Assembly: GCF_017571475.1 (NCBI RefSeq)
Contig: NZ_JAGETW010000001.1
Span: 310,001 to 374,000 of the forward strand
DNA from: Thiomicrorhabdus sp. 6S3-12
Lineage (GTDB): Bacteria > Pseudomonadota > Gammaproteobacteria > Thiomicrospirales > Thiomicrospiraceae
Length of the DNA: 64,000 nucleotides
Reading direction: 5' to 3'
Shown here: piece by piece, positions 1-8,593 of the stretch
How positions within the stretch are numbered: the stretch's first letter is position 1
How the letters are laid out: each line of letters starts with the position of its first letter
Program-made: the position numbers and the translations under genes
Notes under the pieces: model-generated
Database searches by the model: none
Seen by the model: the letters and a program-made list of their open reading frames with translations, nothing else
Told to the model about the DNA's origin: nothing

Positions 1-335
1 ATCGCCGTAAAAAAGTCCTGTTGGACACCTTCACCTTCAAGGTACATCAGTCCCACATACAATTGAGCACGCGGATACCCCTGATCAGCTGCTTTCTGAA
101 ACCAGTTCAACGCCCTTTGCTGATCGACTTTAAGGCCGCGGTTTTCAAGATACATGGTCCCCAAGGCAACCTGAGAATAGACATCCCCCTGATTTGCCGA
201 ATCCTCAAACTGCGTCGCGGCTTCCTGATAGTTGCCAGCCATATAGGCATCAAACCCTTTATCAAAATCGGCATAAACCAATGAAGACACCAGCATTGAA
301 CAAAATAGCCAGGTAAATTTCAAAGGAGCTTTCAT
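1..335 (-). CDS. Sel1-repeat (TPR-like) secreted protein, C-terminal part outside the window
   Basis: The minus-strand reading starts at an ATG ending at 335, preceded by GGGTGA, and runs off the left edge, so only about 111 N-terminal residues are seen. They begin with a signal peptide (MKAPLKFTWLF, hydrophobic core, cleavage near SLVYA-D). Two or more Sel1-like repeats of about 36 residues follow, with the family pattern of Ala, Gly and aromatic positions (for example ALGTMYLEN and ALNWFQKAADQGYPRAQLY). Sel1 proteins are usually periplasmic interaction scaffolds; the partner cannot be read from the sequence. Family call is firm, role unknown. Confidence 0.8.
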   Translation of the reverse strand, partial: MKAPLKFTWLFCSMLVSSLVYADFDKGFDAYMAGNYQEAATQFEDSANQGDVYSQVALGTMYLENRGLKVDQQRALNWFQKAADQGYPRAQLYVGLMYLEGEGVQQDFFTA

Positions 336-355
336 TCTTTTCACCCTATGCAGTT

Positions 356-1090
356 TTAAACCGCAGAATAATTAATGACACGTGTCAGTCTGCGCTGAGC
401 GATCAAAGCTTTATGCTCCTCGGAGCACTCAGGCATCTTTCCATTAAAACTTTTAAAACCGCCCTGCTTAATCTCGGCAATTTTCTGCTTTTGCAGCGCG
501 CTCACTTTCAAAGAGGTCGCTTTTTTCGACAACTTGGCCGAAGCCCCAGCAATCTTGTCAGCGGTCTGCGCCGACATTTTTACAATCTGCTTTTTCGCCG
601 CCCGGATATAACTTGCGACCCTTTGCAAGAATTCAAAATACTCCAGCGGTTCAAACTCGTGACAAACGACGCACTCATCCAATAAACCGGCATGATTTCG
701 ATAATGTGGTCGTAGCTTTCTAGAAAGTAGCAGTTTCTGTTCCAAAGCATCCTTAAGAACATAGGGTTCTTTACGGCATCGTTCGACCGCGCGGAAATGC
801 TCGAGCAAAACGAAAGCCGATACGACGACGAAAAGCAGTAGTTCGACAAGCAGAATTAATCCGTTGTTCCATCCGAAGGCGAGACTGATCAGTACCGAAA
901 ATAAATAGAGCATGACCAGCGCCCCGGCAATTCCCCACACAAACCAGCTAGTGGCGCGCACAGAACCCTGAAGATAATAGGCCTCGGTGAAGAATTCTTT
1001 TCGCAAACCCGACAGAGCCGCCACGGCATCCCGAGTCTGTTCAAGACTCGCAACCACGTTTTCTAGAATTTGTTCATGACTTCTTTTCAT
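356..1090 (-). CDS. Two-helix membrane protein of unknown function with a CxxCH motif
   Basis: I do not recognise the family. I choose the ATG ending at 1090 (244 residues) because GAGGAAG precedes it at good spacing; an upstream ATG at 1150 has no ribosome-binding site. An N-terminal charged helix of about 45 residues is followed by two adjacent hydrophobic segments (about residues 46-70 and 74-95) separated by a short GWNNG turn, then a 150-residue soluble tail that is Lys/Ala rich and probably helical. The tail carries CVVCH, a formal heme-c motif, but the predicted topology leaves it in the cytoplasm, so covalent heme attachment is unlikely. It lies between the Sel1 gene and the divergent lapG-like transcript. 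Confidence 0.6.
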   Translation of the reverse strand: MKRSHEQILENVVASLEQTRDAVAALSGLRKEFFTEAYYLQGSVRATSWFVWGIAGALVMLYLFSVLISLAFGWNNGLILLVELLLFVVVSAFVLLEHFRAVERCRKEPYVLKDALEQKLLLSRKLRPHYRNHAGLLDECVVCHEFEPLEYFEFLQRVASYIRAAKKQIVKMSAQTADKIAGASAKLSKKATSLKVSALQKQKIAEIKQGGFKSFNGKMPECSEEHKALIAQRRLTRVINYSAV

Positions 1091-1233
1091 CCTTGGCTTC
1101 CTCGCTAAGGCTAAATATCTGTCTCCGGACGACGACAGAAAAAAGCTCATATATCAAACACTTGCAAAACCAGCCCATCGAATCTCGCCCTGTTACACAA
1201 GGTTTAATTTATGAACCGAATAAGAAAAAGTTA

Positions 1234-1262
1234 TTGACATCATATAAAAACCCCAATATAAA
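1234..1262 (+). promoter_or_regulatory. Near-consensus sigma-70 promoter
   Basis: TTGACA at 1234-1239 and TATAAA at 1257-1262 are separated by exactly 17 bp, the optimal spacing. Transcription would start near 1269 and read a leader of about 355 nt into the lapG-like gene at 1626. Confidence 0.75.
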
Positions 1263-1293
1263 GTAAACATTGTTTACAATAAATAATGTTTAC
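1263..1293 (+). promoter_or_regulatory. Putative repressor operator overlapping the start point
   Basis: GTAAACATTGTTTAC (1263-1277) is a perfect odd palindrome. A third half-site TGTTTAC recurs at 1287-1293, 16 bp after the one at 1271. The sites begin immediately after the -10 box, a classic repressor position. The cognate regulator is not identifiable here. Confidence 0.5.
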
Positions 1294-1510
1294 ATAGTAT
1301 AAAATTTCTAACATGACCGCATAAAGTCATGAAAAACAAAAGAAAAATTTGGCAAATTTATTCGTAAAAGTTCGTACAAAAAGGATGCCAAATTTGAACC
1401 AGTAATAACGGCAGGCGATTGAAGCCTACCAATGAATCTGCAGGACGACAGCTCAAAATCCCAAAACGGGGTTTCCAAAAAAGGCTAACGGACAGGCCGC
1501 TGAAAAAACT

Positions 1511-1540
1511 AAAGCCATCCGGATCAATTCCGGCTTTTTT
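1511..1540 (+). terminator. Intrinsic terminator or attenuator in the leader of the lapG-like gene
   Basis: AAAGCC (1511-1516) can pair with GGCTTT (1532-1537) around an inner GGA/TCC stem, or alternatively CCGGA (1519-1523) pairs with TCCGG (1529-1533). A run of six T follows at 1535-1540. It sits about 85 bp upstream of the gene start and downstream of the promoter at 1234, so it would act within the transcript. Confidence 0.5.
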
Positions 1541-1625
1541 AACCTTTTAGACAAGAACTCAGGACAAAAGAGTTCGCCGCTTTATCTCAGGAAATCGATA
1601 AAGCTTTGCAACTACAGGGACAGCA

Positions 1626-2159
1626 ATGATAAAGCACCTAGCATCCGTTTTAGTAATGATGCTTTTGAGTACGCATGCCTCGAAAGCAGATAACCAGACC
1701 TTTAGTAAACTTCTGACTCAGGTTATTGACGAAATAGAAGGAAAAGACGAAACAGCCAAAGCGATTACGATAAATCGGATCGTCAACCGTTATCAGTATA
1801 TTGACGATCACCAATTGTATCGTTCAAGAGATTACTGGGCGCAACCAGAAGAGTTTCTGGCAAACCGGGGCGGAGACTGCGAAGACTTTGCCATATTAAA
1901 ACTGACATTACTGCAACTGATCGGTATCGACTCGACACTGGTCAATTTCAGAAAAAACGGTGAAAATCATGTGGCCGTGGTCGCTATTGCCGATAAAAAA
2001 CTGGTGCTTCTGGATCTTGAGAATCAGGAGAGCGTTTTGAATAAGCGGAACGTCAAAAACTACCGTTTCTTCCGTTTGAAGGAAGTCTCTGTCCACCAGA
2101 ATTCTGCATTTAACAACACTCCACAGGTGCGTATTCAAAACGGACTGCCAAGCCTGTAA
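1626..2159 (+). CDS. LapG-type periplasmic transglutaminase-like cysteine peptidase
   Basis: The 177-residue protein has a signal peptide (MIKHLASVLVMMLLSTHASKA) and the bacterial transglutaminase-like cysteine proteinase fold. The catalytic Cys lies in GGDCEDFAILK (about residues 83-93), the His in ENHVAVVAI, and the Asp in LLDLENQ. LapG enzymes cut large surface adhesins in the periplasm and are held in check by the c-di-GMP receptor LapD. Neither a LapD nor an adhesin gene is in the window, so the substrate is open. It is slightly shorter than typical LapG. The long upstream leader with an attenuator-like hairpin suggests control of elongation. Confidence 0.8.
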   Translation: MIKHLASVLVMMLLSTHASKADNQTFSKLLTQVIDEIEGKDETAKAITINRIVNRYQYIDDHQLYRSRDYWAQPEEFLANRGGDCEDFAILKLTLLQLIGIDSTLVNFRKNGENHVAVVAIADKKLVLLDLENQESVLNKRNVKNYRFFRLKEVSVHQNSAFNNTPQVRIQNGLPSL

Positions 2160-2168
2160 CCAGGCATA

Positions 2169-2204
2169 AAAAAACCGGTTCTTCTTAAGAAGAACCGGTT
2201 TTTT
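2169..2204. terminator. Bidirectional intrinsic terminator
   Basis: A perfect 36-bp palindrome centred on CTTAAG with A-rich and T-rich flanks (AAAAAACCGG ... CCGGTTTTTT) lies between the convergent lapG-like and parE genes and can terminate both. Confidence 0.9.
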
Positions 2205-2233
2205 ACTATTCAGATTTAAATTTTCAAACCTGA

Positions 2234-4120
2234 CTATACGCTGGCAAGGTCGCCTTTCTGTTCCAGCCAGCTTTTACGGTCCGGACTGCGCTTTTTCGCC
2301 AACAGCATATCCATGATTTCCGTCACCGCATTTTCACCATCCAGCTGCAGTTGCACCAATCTGCGACTCTCCGGCAACATCGTGGTTTCACGCAACTGTA
2401 TCGGGTTCATCTCACCCAAACCTTTGAAGCGCGTTACCTGAACCTTGCCCGGCAACTTCTCGGCAACGATACGATCCAGTACCCCTTGTCGTTCGGCTTC
2501 GTCCAGCGCGTAGAATACGCGCTTACCGACATCGATTCGATACAAAGGCGGCATAGCAACATACACATGTCCCTTTTCGACCAACTGCGGAAAATGGCGT
2601 ACAAACAACGCACAGATCAATGTCGCGATATGCAAACCATCCGAATCGGCATCTGCCAGAATACAGACCTTGCCGTAACGCAGACCGCTCAAATCATCCG
2701 AACCGGGGTCCACGCCGATCGCAACCGAAATATCATGAATCTCCTGAGAAGCCAGAACCTGAGCGGACTCAACCTCCCAAGTATTCAAAATTTTGCCGCG
2801 CAAAGGCATAATCGCCTGAAAATTTTTATCGCGCGCCTGCTTGGCGGAGCCTCCGGCGGAATCCCCTTCAACCAGAAACAGTTCGGTCCGCGTCAGATCG
2901 GTATCCACGCAGTCGGCCAATTTCCCCGGCAAAGCCGGCCCGGAGGTGATTTTTTTACGCACCACTTTTTTGGCTTTGCGCACTCGGCTACTGGCGTTCT
3001 GAATAACCATTTCGGCAATTTTTTCGGCCACTTCGGTGTGCTGATTCAGCCATAAACTCAAGGCGTCTTTCACCACTCCGGAAATAAACGGCACACACTC
3101 CCGCGAAGAAAGTCGTTCCTTGGTTTGCCCGGCGAACTGCGGTTCTTTGAGTTTGGCCGACAGTACAAACGCCACGTTTAGCCAAGCATCTTCCGGCGTG
3201 ATCTTAATGCCACGCGGTACCATGTTGCGGAATTCACAAAATTCTCGGATCGCTTCGGTCACACCGGCACGCAAACCGTTTACATGGGTTCCGCCCTGTG
3301 GAGTAGGAATCAGATTGACGTAGCTTTCACTGAGCATTTCGCTCGGCTCTTCCAGCCAGGCGACCGCCCAGGAAACTTCTTCATTGTCCGAACGGCTCTC
3401 GCCGACAAAACCTTCCTGAGGCAAGCGCTCGCGTCCGTCCAGAGCATCGTTCAAATAGTCTTTCAGTCCGTTCTCATACTGCCAGACCTCTTTCTTTCCG
3501 TTCGTCTCATCCACGAACGTTACTTTAAGCCCCGAACAGAGAACCGCTTTGGCTCGCAAAAGATATTGCAGACGACCAATGGCAAATTTCGCCGTATCGA
3601 AGAACTGCGCATCCGGCCAGAAACGCACCATCGTTCCGGTATTGCGTTTGCCGACCTTGCCGATCACCTCCAACTTCTGCTGCAGATCACCATTCGCAAA
3701 GGTGATCTGATGCAGCTTGGCATCGCGCCGAATCTGCACTTCGACTTTGGTCGAAAGCGCATTCACTACGGAGATACCGACCCCGTGCAAACCACCTGAG
3801 AAATTATAGGATTTGTTGGAGAATTTCCCCCCGGCGTGCAGGCGGGTCATAATGACCTCGACACCGGGCACCCCTTCTTCCGGATGCACGTCCACCGGCA
3901 TGCCTCGACCATTGTCGAGCACGCTCATGGAGCCATCGGCATGATGGGTAATGGTGATTTCCGAAGCATGTCCGGCGAGCGCTTCATCGACGCTGTTATC
4001 GATGACTTCCTGAGCCAGATGGTTCGGGCGGGTGGTATCGGTGTACATCCCCGGACGTTTGCGGACGGGTTCCAGTCCGGTTAAGACTTCAATTTCGGCA
4101 GCATTATAGTTTTCGGCCAA
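2234..4120 (-). CDS. parE: DNA topoisomerase IV subunit B
   Basis: ParE is the ATPase and metal-binding subunit of topoisomerase IV, which unlinks daughter chromosomes. The N-terminal GHKL ATPase is clear (EVIDNSVDEALAG, DNGRGMP, GGLHGVGISVVNA). The GyrB-type TOPRIM region has EGDSAGGSAKQARD, PLRGKILN and DADSDGLHI. I start at a TTG ending at 4120, 7 nt after AGGAG, giving 628 residues beginning (M)AENYNAAEIEVLTG; E. coli ParE has 630. A longer ATG reading at 4183 adds 21 residues with no family support. It is convergent with the lapG-like gene and divergent from ung. Confidence 0.95.
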   Translation of the reverse strand: MAENYNAAEIEVLTGLEPVRKRPGMYTDTTRPNHLAQEVIDNSVDEALAGHASEITITHHADGSMSVLDNGRGMPVDVHPEEGVPGVEVIMTRLHAGGKFSNKSYNFSGGLHGVGISVVNALSTKVEVQIRRDAKLHQITFANGDLQQKLEVIGKVGKRNTGTMVRFWPDAQFFDTAKFAIGRLQYLLRAKAVLCSGLKVTFVDETNGKKEVWQYENGLKDYLNDALDGRERLPQEGFVGESRSDNEEVSWAVAWLEEPSEMLSESYVNLIPTPQGGTHVNGLRAGVTEAIREFCEFRNMVPRGIKITPEDAWLNVAFVLSAKLKEPQFAGQTKERLSSRECVPFISGVVKDALSLWLNQHTEVAEKIAEMVIQNASSRVRKAKKVVRKKITSGPALPGKLADCVDTDLTRTELFLVEGDSAGGSAKQARDKNFQAIMPLRGKILNTWEVESAQVLASQEIHDISVAIGVDPGSDDLSGLRYGKVCILADADSDGLHIATLICALFVRHFPQLVEKGHVYVAMPPLYRIDVGKRVFYALDEAERQGVLDRIVAEKLPGKVQVTRFKGLGEMNPIQLRETTMLPESRRLVQLQLDGENAVTEIMDMLLAKKRSPDRKSWLEQKGDLASV

Positions 4121-4248
4121 GCTCAAACTCCTGATGATAGAATGACGCAAATTCAAAAATTGGCATAACGCCGATAATACCATATTCTGCCGGCCAACCG
4201 ACAGAAGCGCGGCAATAACCCATACAGGATCAGGTTTTAGGAATACAT

Positions 4249-4959
4249 ATGAGTCAGATTCAACTGGAGAGCAGCTGGCTGTCCCATCTTGAAACGGAAT
4301 TTTCGCAACCTTATATGCTGCAGCTTAAAAGCTTTCTGCAGCAGGAAAAGGACGAAGGTAAACAGATTCTGCCGCGCGGTAATCTGTGGTTTAACGCCCT
4401 GAACTCCACCCCTTTGAATAATGTGAAAGTAGTCATTATCGGCCAGGACCCTTACCCTACGCCGGGACATGCACACGGCTTGTGCTTTTCGGTGCAACCG
4501 GAGGTTTCCCCTCTGCCGAAATCGCTGGTTAATATCAATCAGGAACTATGGGATGACCTCGGGGTCGACAACCGGCATAACGGCAATCTCCAGCCTTGGG
4601 CCGACCAGGGCGTTCTGCTTCTTAACGCCGTGCTGACGGTGGAAGCGCGCAACAGTAACTCGCACCAGGGAAAAGGCTGGGAAGTCTTTACCGACAGAGT
4701 CATCGAACTGGTCGACCAATACTGCGATCATTGCGTGTTCATCCTATGGGGAAGCTACGCGCAGAAAAAAGGCGCGAAAATCGACACATCGCGCCATCTG
4801 GTCATCAAAAGCCCGCACCCATCGCCCTTGTCGGCCTATCGCGGTTTTTTCGGCAGCCGGCCGTTTTCCCGGGCCAATGCCTATCTTGAAGAGCACGGCA
4901 AAACGCCGATTAATTGGCAACTGCCTCAACTTCCTGAAGCTTCTCAAATCCCGCAGTAA
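4249..4959 (+). CDS. ung: Uracil-DNA glycosylase, family 1
   Basis: Ung removes uracil from DNA in base-excision repair. The 236-residue protein carries the water-activating motif [17 protein letters not shown] (catalytic Asp), the [10 protein letters not shown] strand, and the minor-groove loop [18 protein letters not shown] with its conserved His. An AGGA element precedes the ATG. Its 3' end overlaps the convergent motB-like gene by about 50 bp, so the two transcripts overlap tail to tail. Confidence 0.96.
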   Translation: MSQIQLESSWLSHLETEFSQPYMLQLKSFLQQEKDEGKQILPRGNLWFNALNSTPLNNVKVVIIGQDPYPTPGHAHGLCFSVQPEVSPLPKSLVNINQELWDDLGVDNRHNGNLQPWADQGVLLLNAVLTVEARNSNSHQGKGWEVFTDRVIELVDQYCDHCVFILWGSYAQKKGAKIDTSRHLVIKSPHPSPLSAYRGFFGSRPFSRANAYLEEHGKTPINWQLPQLPEASQIPQ

Positions 4960-5611
4960 GCAGAATCTCGATACGCCGGTTCAACTCTTTACCGGCTTCA
5001 TTGCCATTATCTGCAACCGGATGGTATTCGCTATAGCCGGAGATCGAAAACAGATCGGCCGGCAGCTGCGAAACCTTGAAGAGTTCACCCATCACCGTCT
5101 GCGCACGCATCGCACTCAAGAACCAGTTATTTCGCAAAGGGGATGTCGGCAGAATCGGATCATTATCCGTATGCCCCTCTATGACAATTTCCGCTTTCCA
5201 TTGCATCCCCTGTTCCAGGGCGTAATTAATGACCTTCGCTTCCTGCGGCAAATTTTGCAGATTAAACAAACGATTTTCCCTTAACAAACTTCCCAGATAT
5301 TGCAGTTCACCCAACAGTTGCTGCGAAGGATAATAGTCTGCGCTGTTGAAAGCGGCCGAACTCTGCACTGCAAACAGAATGCCCTGCGGGGTCTGGGTAA
5401 CCGAAATCACCTGCAACCCCTGGTTCTTGATCTCCTCAGCAAACGACTGGTAAGCGATTGTGATCTGCTGATCAGTCCAGCTCTGCAACTTACTGACCTG
5501 AGCATTGTTCAATGCAATCACCATAATAAAAAAGGTAATCAGCAAAGTAATGACATCCCCGAAAGCCAACAGCCAGGAACTGCGCGCTCTTCTGTCCGCG
5601 GTCACATTCAT
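4910..5611 (-). CDS. MotB-like stator subunit with intramembrane Asp and OmpA domain
   Basis: The 233-residue protein has a single N-terminal membrane helix (about 13-32) containing Asp19 in [18 protein letters not shown], the position of the proton-carrying Asp in MotB. A linker follows, then an OmpA-like peptidoglycan-binding domain ([16 protein letters not shown]). MotB-like proteins pair with MotA-like subunits to use ion flow for torque. It is the third gene of a motA-motB-motB set and overlaps the previous gene by 4 bp (ATGA). No other flagellar gene is nearby, so a flagellar or another envelope role is open. Confidence 0.85.
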   Translation of the reverse strand: MNVTADRRARSSWLLAFGDVITLLITFFIMVIALNNAQVSKLQSWTDQQITIAYQSFAEEIKNQGLQVISVTQTPQGILFAVQSSAAFNSADYYPSQQLLGELQYLGSLLRENRLFNLQNLPQEAKVINYALEQGMQWKAEIVIEGHTDNDPILPTSPLRNNWFLSAMRAQTVMGELFKVSQLPADLFSISGYSEYHPVADNGNEAGKELNRRIEILLTAGFEKLQEVEAVAN

Positions 5612-6372
5612 CGCTCACCCCCGTCACCCTCTACGGAAGCTCTCTGCGTCGATTTAAGCTGTAACTTCGGAAGCAGATAAATTTCGACACGGCGATTTTC
5701 CGCTGAATAAGCGTCTTCAACCAGCGGATGAAAACTGCCGTAGCCGGCAATCGTGAAATAGCGTTTCGGCAAGCGGCTGTAGAGGCGCAGAAAATCCATC
5801 ACGGCATAAGCCCGGTAACTGCTGAGTTCAACATTGTCCTTGAATCGCGATCCGGGATGCAAAGGGTGCGCATCCGTATGCCCTTCAATACGGACAAAAA
5901 ATTCCACCTGCATACCGGAGCGTTGCAAATTATCGACCCAGCGCTGGTAGTAAAGAGAGGATTGCGGCAGATCAATTCGTGAAATCAGATTCGCTATCTG
6001 CCGCAGATAAGGCGTCTGCTGGGGATTGATGTTAGCCTGAGCGGAGTCGAACAGATTTTTATCTTTCAGCAACTGATAGTCCAGACTGAGTTTAACGCCC
6101 TTGGTCAGCGTGTTTTCCACCTTCAGCCAGTCCAGCTGCTCCTGTTCTTTAATCGAAAGCGATTTCTGATACAGATCCGCGACGATATTCTGATAAGCGC
6201 GCTTTGGAGGAACCGTTTCCAGCTGAACACGGGTCAGAATAAACAGAAAAATCGCCAGCAAAGAGGTGAACAACCCGATGTACACCAGAAGCCAGACCGG
6301 CACTGAACGGATCGGATTGCGGTCTCTCAGCAGAGTTCCGTTGCGGTTTGAGCGGCTGATAATCGTTAACAT
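5608..6372 (-). CDS. MotB-like OmpA-domain protein lacking the intramembrane Asp
   Basis: This 254-residue protein has one N-terminal transmembrane helix (VWLLVYIGLFTSLLAIFLFI), a long linker and a C-terminal OmpA-like domain (EGHTDAHP, AGYGSFHP, ENRRVEIYL). The helix contains no Asp or other acidic residue, so alone it should not conduct protons in the MotB manner. The start is the ATG ending at 6372, 6 nt after GGGGGAG; a TTG two codons upstream abuts the ribosome-binding site. It lies between the motA-like gene and the Asp-containing motB-like gene in one tight operon, suggesting a heteromeric complex. Confidence 0.8.
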   Translation of the reverse strand: MLTIISRSNRNGTLLRDRNPIRSVPVWLLVYIGLFTSLLAIFLFILTRVQLETVPPKRAYQNIVADLYQKSLSIKEQEQLDWLKVENTLTKGVKLSLDYQLLKDKNLFDSAQANINPQQTPYLRQIANLISRIDLPQSSLYYQRWVDNLQRSGMQVEFFVRIEGHTDAHPLHPGSRFKDNVELSSYRAYAVMDFLRLYSRLPKRYFTIAGYGSFHPLVEDAYSAENRRVEIYLLPKLQLKSTQRASVEGDGGER

Positions 6373-6396
6373 GGACAACTCCCCCGTTACGGCGGT

Positions 6397-7221
6397 CTAC
6401 GCCATCTCGCCGAGGCGCTGCTGGGTTTTCTCGTGAACGAAAGACTTCAATTGTTCTTTAATCAGCAGCGGCGACTCCTGCGCTTTCATGGCAACCACGG
6501 CATGGATGATCATTTCGTTGCGCAGCAATTCCTGCTCGCCCAAAACTTTCAATTTCCCGGCAATCGGCAGAAACAGCAGGTTAGCCAGAAGCACACCGTA
6601 AAAAGTAGTCACCAACGCCAACCCCATACCATGCAGCAAACCGGAAAGCATGTCGTTACTTTGCGCAGCGACCAGCGAATACATATCGGCGTTAATCTGC
6701 GTTGTCATCATGACAATCAACCCCATGACCGTTCCCATCATCCCGAAGGCAGGCGAATAAGACGCCATGTTGATAAAGACTTCCTGAGAATTAAGATCCT
6801 GAAGGCGATTGGTCATCAGGCGTGTCTGCAAACTGCTGCGCAGTTTTTCCGCATCCTGATACAGCAACATCTCGTTCAGCGAATGACGGAAAAATTTATC
6901 CTCCACATCGGTCAACTGATTTTCGATTGCCAGAGGCCCTTTGCGTTTCGCCAGAGTCGCCAGATCGAAAATTTCGGTAATCAGCTCTTCATCCGAACGG
7001 GATTCAGTAGCGAAGACTTTATAAATCCCGGGGAAAATCGACACAACCTGATTCAGCGGATAGTTAATCAGGGCGGCGGCAAAGGTTCCGCCTAAGACAA
7101 GGAGCAGCGCCTGCCAGTTCAAAAAGGCGCTGATAAAACTCTGTTGCTGGTAATCGAACATGGTTGACGCAAGCAGCACAACCCCCAAAAGAATACCTAA
7201 AAAACTGGCAAGACGACTCAT
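6397..7221 (-). CDS. MotA/TolQ/ExbB-family proton-channel subunit, MotA-like
   Basis: The 274-residue protein has the four-helix MotA layout: two N-terminal helices (about 5-22 and 33-52), a cytoplasmic domain of about 100 residues, then two helices. Conserved prolines are present in YSPAFGMMGTVMGLIV and LFLPIAGKL, at the positions of the functional prolines in MotA helices 3 and 4. It would form the ion-channel ring around the MotB-like helices encoded just downstream. It is preceded by plsC with a 13-bp gap on the same strand. Confidence 0.88.
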   Translation of the reverse strand: MSRLASFLGILLGVVLLASTMFDYQQQSFISAFLNWQALLLVLGGTFAAALINYPLNQVVSIFPGIYKVFATESRSDEELITEIFDLATLAKRKGPLAIENQLTDVEDKFFRHSLNEMLLYQDAEKLRSSLQTRLMTNRLQDLNSQEVFINMASYSPAFGMMGTVMGLIVMMTTQINADMYSLVAAQSNDMLSGLLHGMGLALVTTFYGVLLANLLFLPIAGKLKVLGEQELLRNEMIIHAVVAMKAQESPLLIKEQLKSFVHEKTQQRLGEMA

Positions 7222-7234
7222 CTAAAGTCCCTCT

Positions 7235-7975
7235 CTACTTTTCTGGCCCTCCTTCGGACAAGGAGGACTCGTCAAAATGCGTTTGATACCAATCGGCTAT
7301 CATCTGATTCAATTCGGCAGTGGATAGGTCGCTGACATCATCCAGACGTTTAATATAAACGTCAATCGTACCCGGTTTTTTAATAAAACCGTTTTTCGGC
7401 CAGAACTTTCCAGCATTATGCATCACCAGATAGATCGGCACCTGAGCCTGCTTGGCAAGCATTGAGCCGCCGATATTGATTTTACCCAGTTCATTCGGCG
7501 GCATACGGGTTCCTTCCGGAAAAATGACCACCCAATTACCGCCATCCAAACGCTGCTGACCTTCGGTCAAAATCTGCTTCAGCGCCTTGCGCCCCGCTCC
7601 ACGGTCAATCGCGATCGGGTGCAACAAAGCCATTCCCCAACCGAAGAACGGAATTTTCAGCAACTCCTGCTTCAAAACATACGCCTGACGCGGGAAGATT
7701 GTCTGAAATTTCAATGTCTCCCAAGCCGATTCATGTCTAGCAAGGATTAAGCCAGGTTTTTCATGATCGACCTGATCCAAACCGTGAACCCGCGAGCGGA
7801 TTCCACAGGTCATACGCAGCCACCAAAGACAGAAATAAGCCCATTGAGACATGACCCCATAGCGCACTCTATAAGAGAACGGACGGGTAAACTGCCCAAT
7901 GAGCGAGAAAAAAACCAAAGAAATCATCTGCCCTATGGCAAATAGCGTTGATCGTACAAACCAGATCAGCTTCAC
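7235..7975 (-). CDS. plsC: 1-acyl-sn-glycerol-3-phosphate acyltransferase
   Basis: PlsC adds the second acyl chain in phosphatidic acid synthesis at the inner membrane. The 246-residue protein has one N-terminal hydrophobic segment, the block RHESAWET (the His-x4-acid motif with Glu instead of the usual Asp), and the substrate-binding block FPEGTR. The HxSxWET form is common in proteobacterial PlsC, so the Glu is probably not inactivating. It overlaps gmhB by 4 bp, a frequent gmhB-plsC arrangement. Confidence 0.9.
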   Translation of the reverse strand: MKLIWFVRSTLFAIGQMISLVFFSLIGQFTRPFSYRVRYGVMSQWAYFCLWWLRMTCGIRSRVHGLDQVDHEKPGLILARHESAWETLKFQTIFPRQAYVLKQELLKIPFFGWGMALLHPIAIDRGAGRKALKQILTEGQQRLDGGNWVVIFPEGTRMPPNELGKINIGGSMLAKQAQVPIYLVMHNAGKFWPKNGFIKKPGTIDVYIKRLDDVSDLSTAELNQMIADWYQTHFDESSLSEGGPEK

Positions 7976-8517
7976 AAATTTTCCTCCGCTAAAAGATGGC
8001 GCACCAACGCCAATAAGTTGACATGCACCGGAATCGACTGCAGCAAGGGATCCTGTGTAGATAGTGTTCGTTCGCCCTTACCGCTTCGAACCAGATGGGG
8101 CCGCATCCCCTGCCGTAAAGCAGCCTTAATATCGCCGAGCGTATCGCCGACCATCGGAGCGCCCTGCAAAGAGCAACCTAAGGCTTTCTCGATCGACTGT
8201 AACATACCGGTTCCCGGCTTACGAGCCGGAGATCCATCCTCGCCAAGATAAGGGGCAAAACTGATCCAGTCAACCGAGTAGGGTGCCAGCAAACGCTGCA
8301 TTTTCTGATGCATTGCACTCAAAGTCGCACGATCGTAATAACCGCGTTTGATACCGGACTGGTTAGTCGCAACCGCGACTTTCCACCCGGCCTCTTTAAG
8401 CATGCGGATCGCCTCCAGACTTCCTTCGACCGGCCCCCACTCGTCAGCCGATTTGATAAAGGCGTCCGAATCTTCGTTAATTACGCCGTCGCGATCGAGA
8501 ACAATGACTTTTGTCAT
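7972..8517 (-). CDS. gmhB: D-glycero-beta-D-manno-heptose-1,7-bisphosphate 7-phosphatase
   Basis: GmhB dephosphorylates heptose bisphosphate for the lipopolysaccharide inner core. HAD motifs are clear: DRDGVINED (nucleophile Asp near residue 8), TNQSG, RKPGTGML and MVGDTLGDIKAA. The zinc-binding Cys cluster that precedes the RKP block in E. coli GmhB is absent (YLGEDGSPARKPG), so this is a zinc-less variant or a related histidinol-phosphatase-like enzyme. The coupling to plsC favours GmhB. Confidence 0.88.
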   Translation of the reverse strand: MTKVIVLDRDGVINEDSDAFIKSADEWGPVEGSLEAIRMLKEAGWKVAVATNQSGIKRGYYDRATLSAMHQKMQRLLAPYSVDWISFAPYLGEDGSPARKPGTGMLQSIEKALGCSLQGAPMVGDTLGDIKAALRQGMRPHLVRSGKGERTLSTQDPLLQSIPVHVNLLALVRHLLAEENL

Positions 8518-8544
8518 AAGAACAATGCTTCACAGTGCCTTCAA

Positions 8545-8573
8545 AACAAAAAGTCCCGCCAAATGCGGGACTT
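8545..8573 (-). terminator. Intrinsic terminator downstream of glyS
   Basis: AAGTCCCGC (8551-8559) and GCGGGACTT (8565-8573) form a perfect 9-bp stem with a 5-nt loop. On the minus strand it is followed by TTTTTG, so it ends the glyQS transcript. Confidence 0.88.
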
Positions 8574-8593
8574 CGCCAGACCTAACGTCTTAA

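Larger units (their letters stand above)
1151..1625 (+). other. 475-bp AT-rich intergenic region with promoter and structured leader
   Basis: The stretch between two divergent genes holds a near-consensus sigma-70 promoter (1234-1262), a palindromic operator-like site over the expected start point, and a leader of about 350 nt with several potential hairpins. Examples are AGGC/GCCT near 1413-1427 and AAAATCCC/GGGGTTT near 1455-1476. The leader ends in a terminator-like structure at 1511-1540 before the lapG-like gene. I could not match it to a known riboswitch class. Confidence 0.6.

Noticed and set aside
356-1090. Cytochrome c based on the CVVCH motif
   Set aside because: There is no signal peptide, and the motif lies in the predicted cytoplasmic tail.
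1294-1540. Class I c-di-GMP riboswitch in the lapG-like leader
   Set aside because: The conserved CGCAAAGC-type core and the tetraloop-receptor arrangement are not present.
4910-7221. Zorya-type defence system (ZorA/ZorB are MotA/MotB-like)
   Set aside because: No ZorC, ZorD or ZorE helicase/nuclease genes are adjacent, and the MotA-like protein lacks the long cytoplasmic tail of ZorA.
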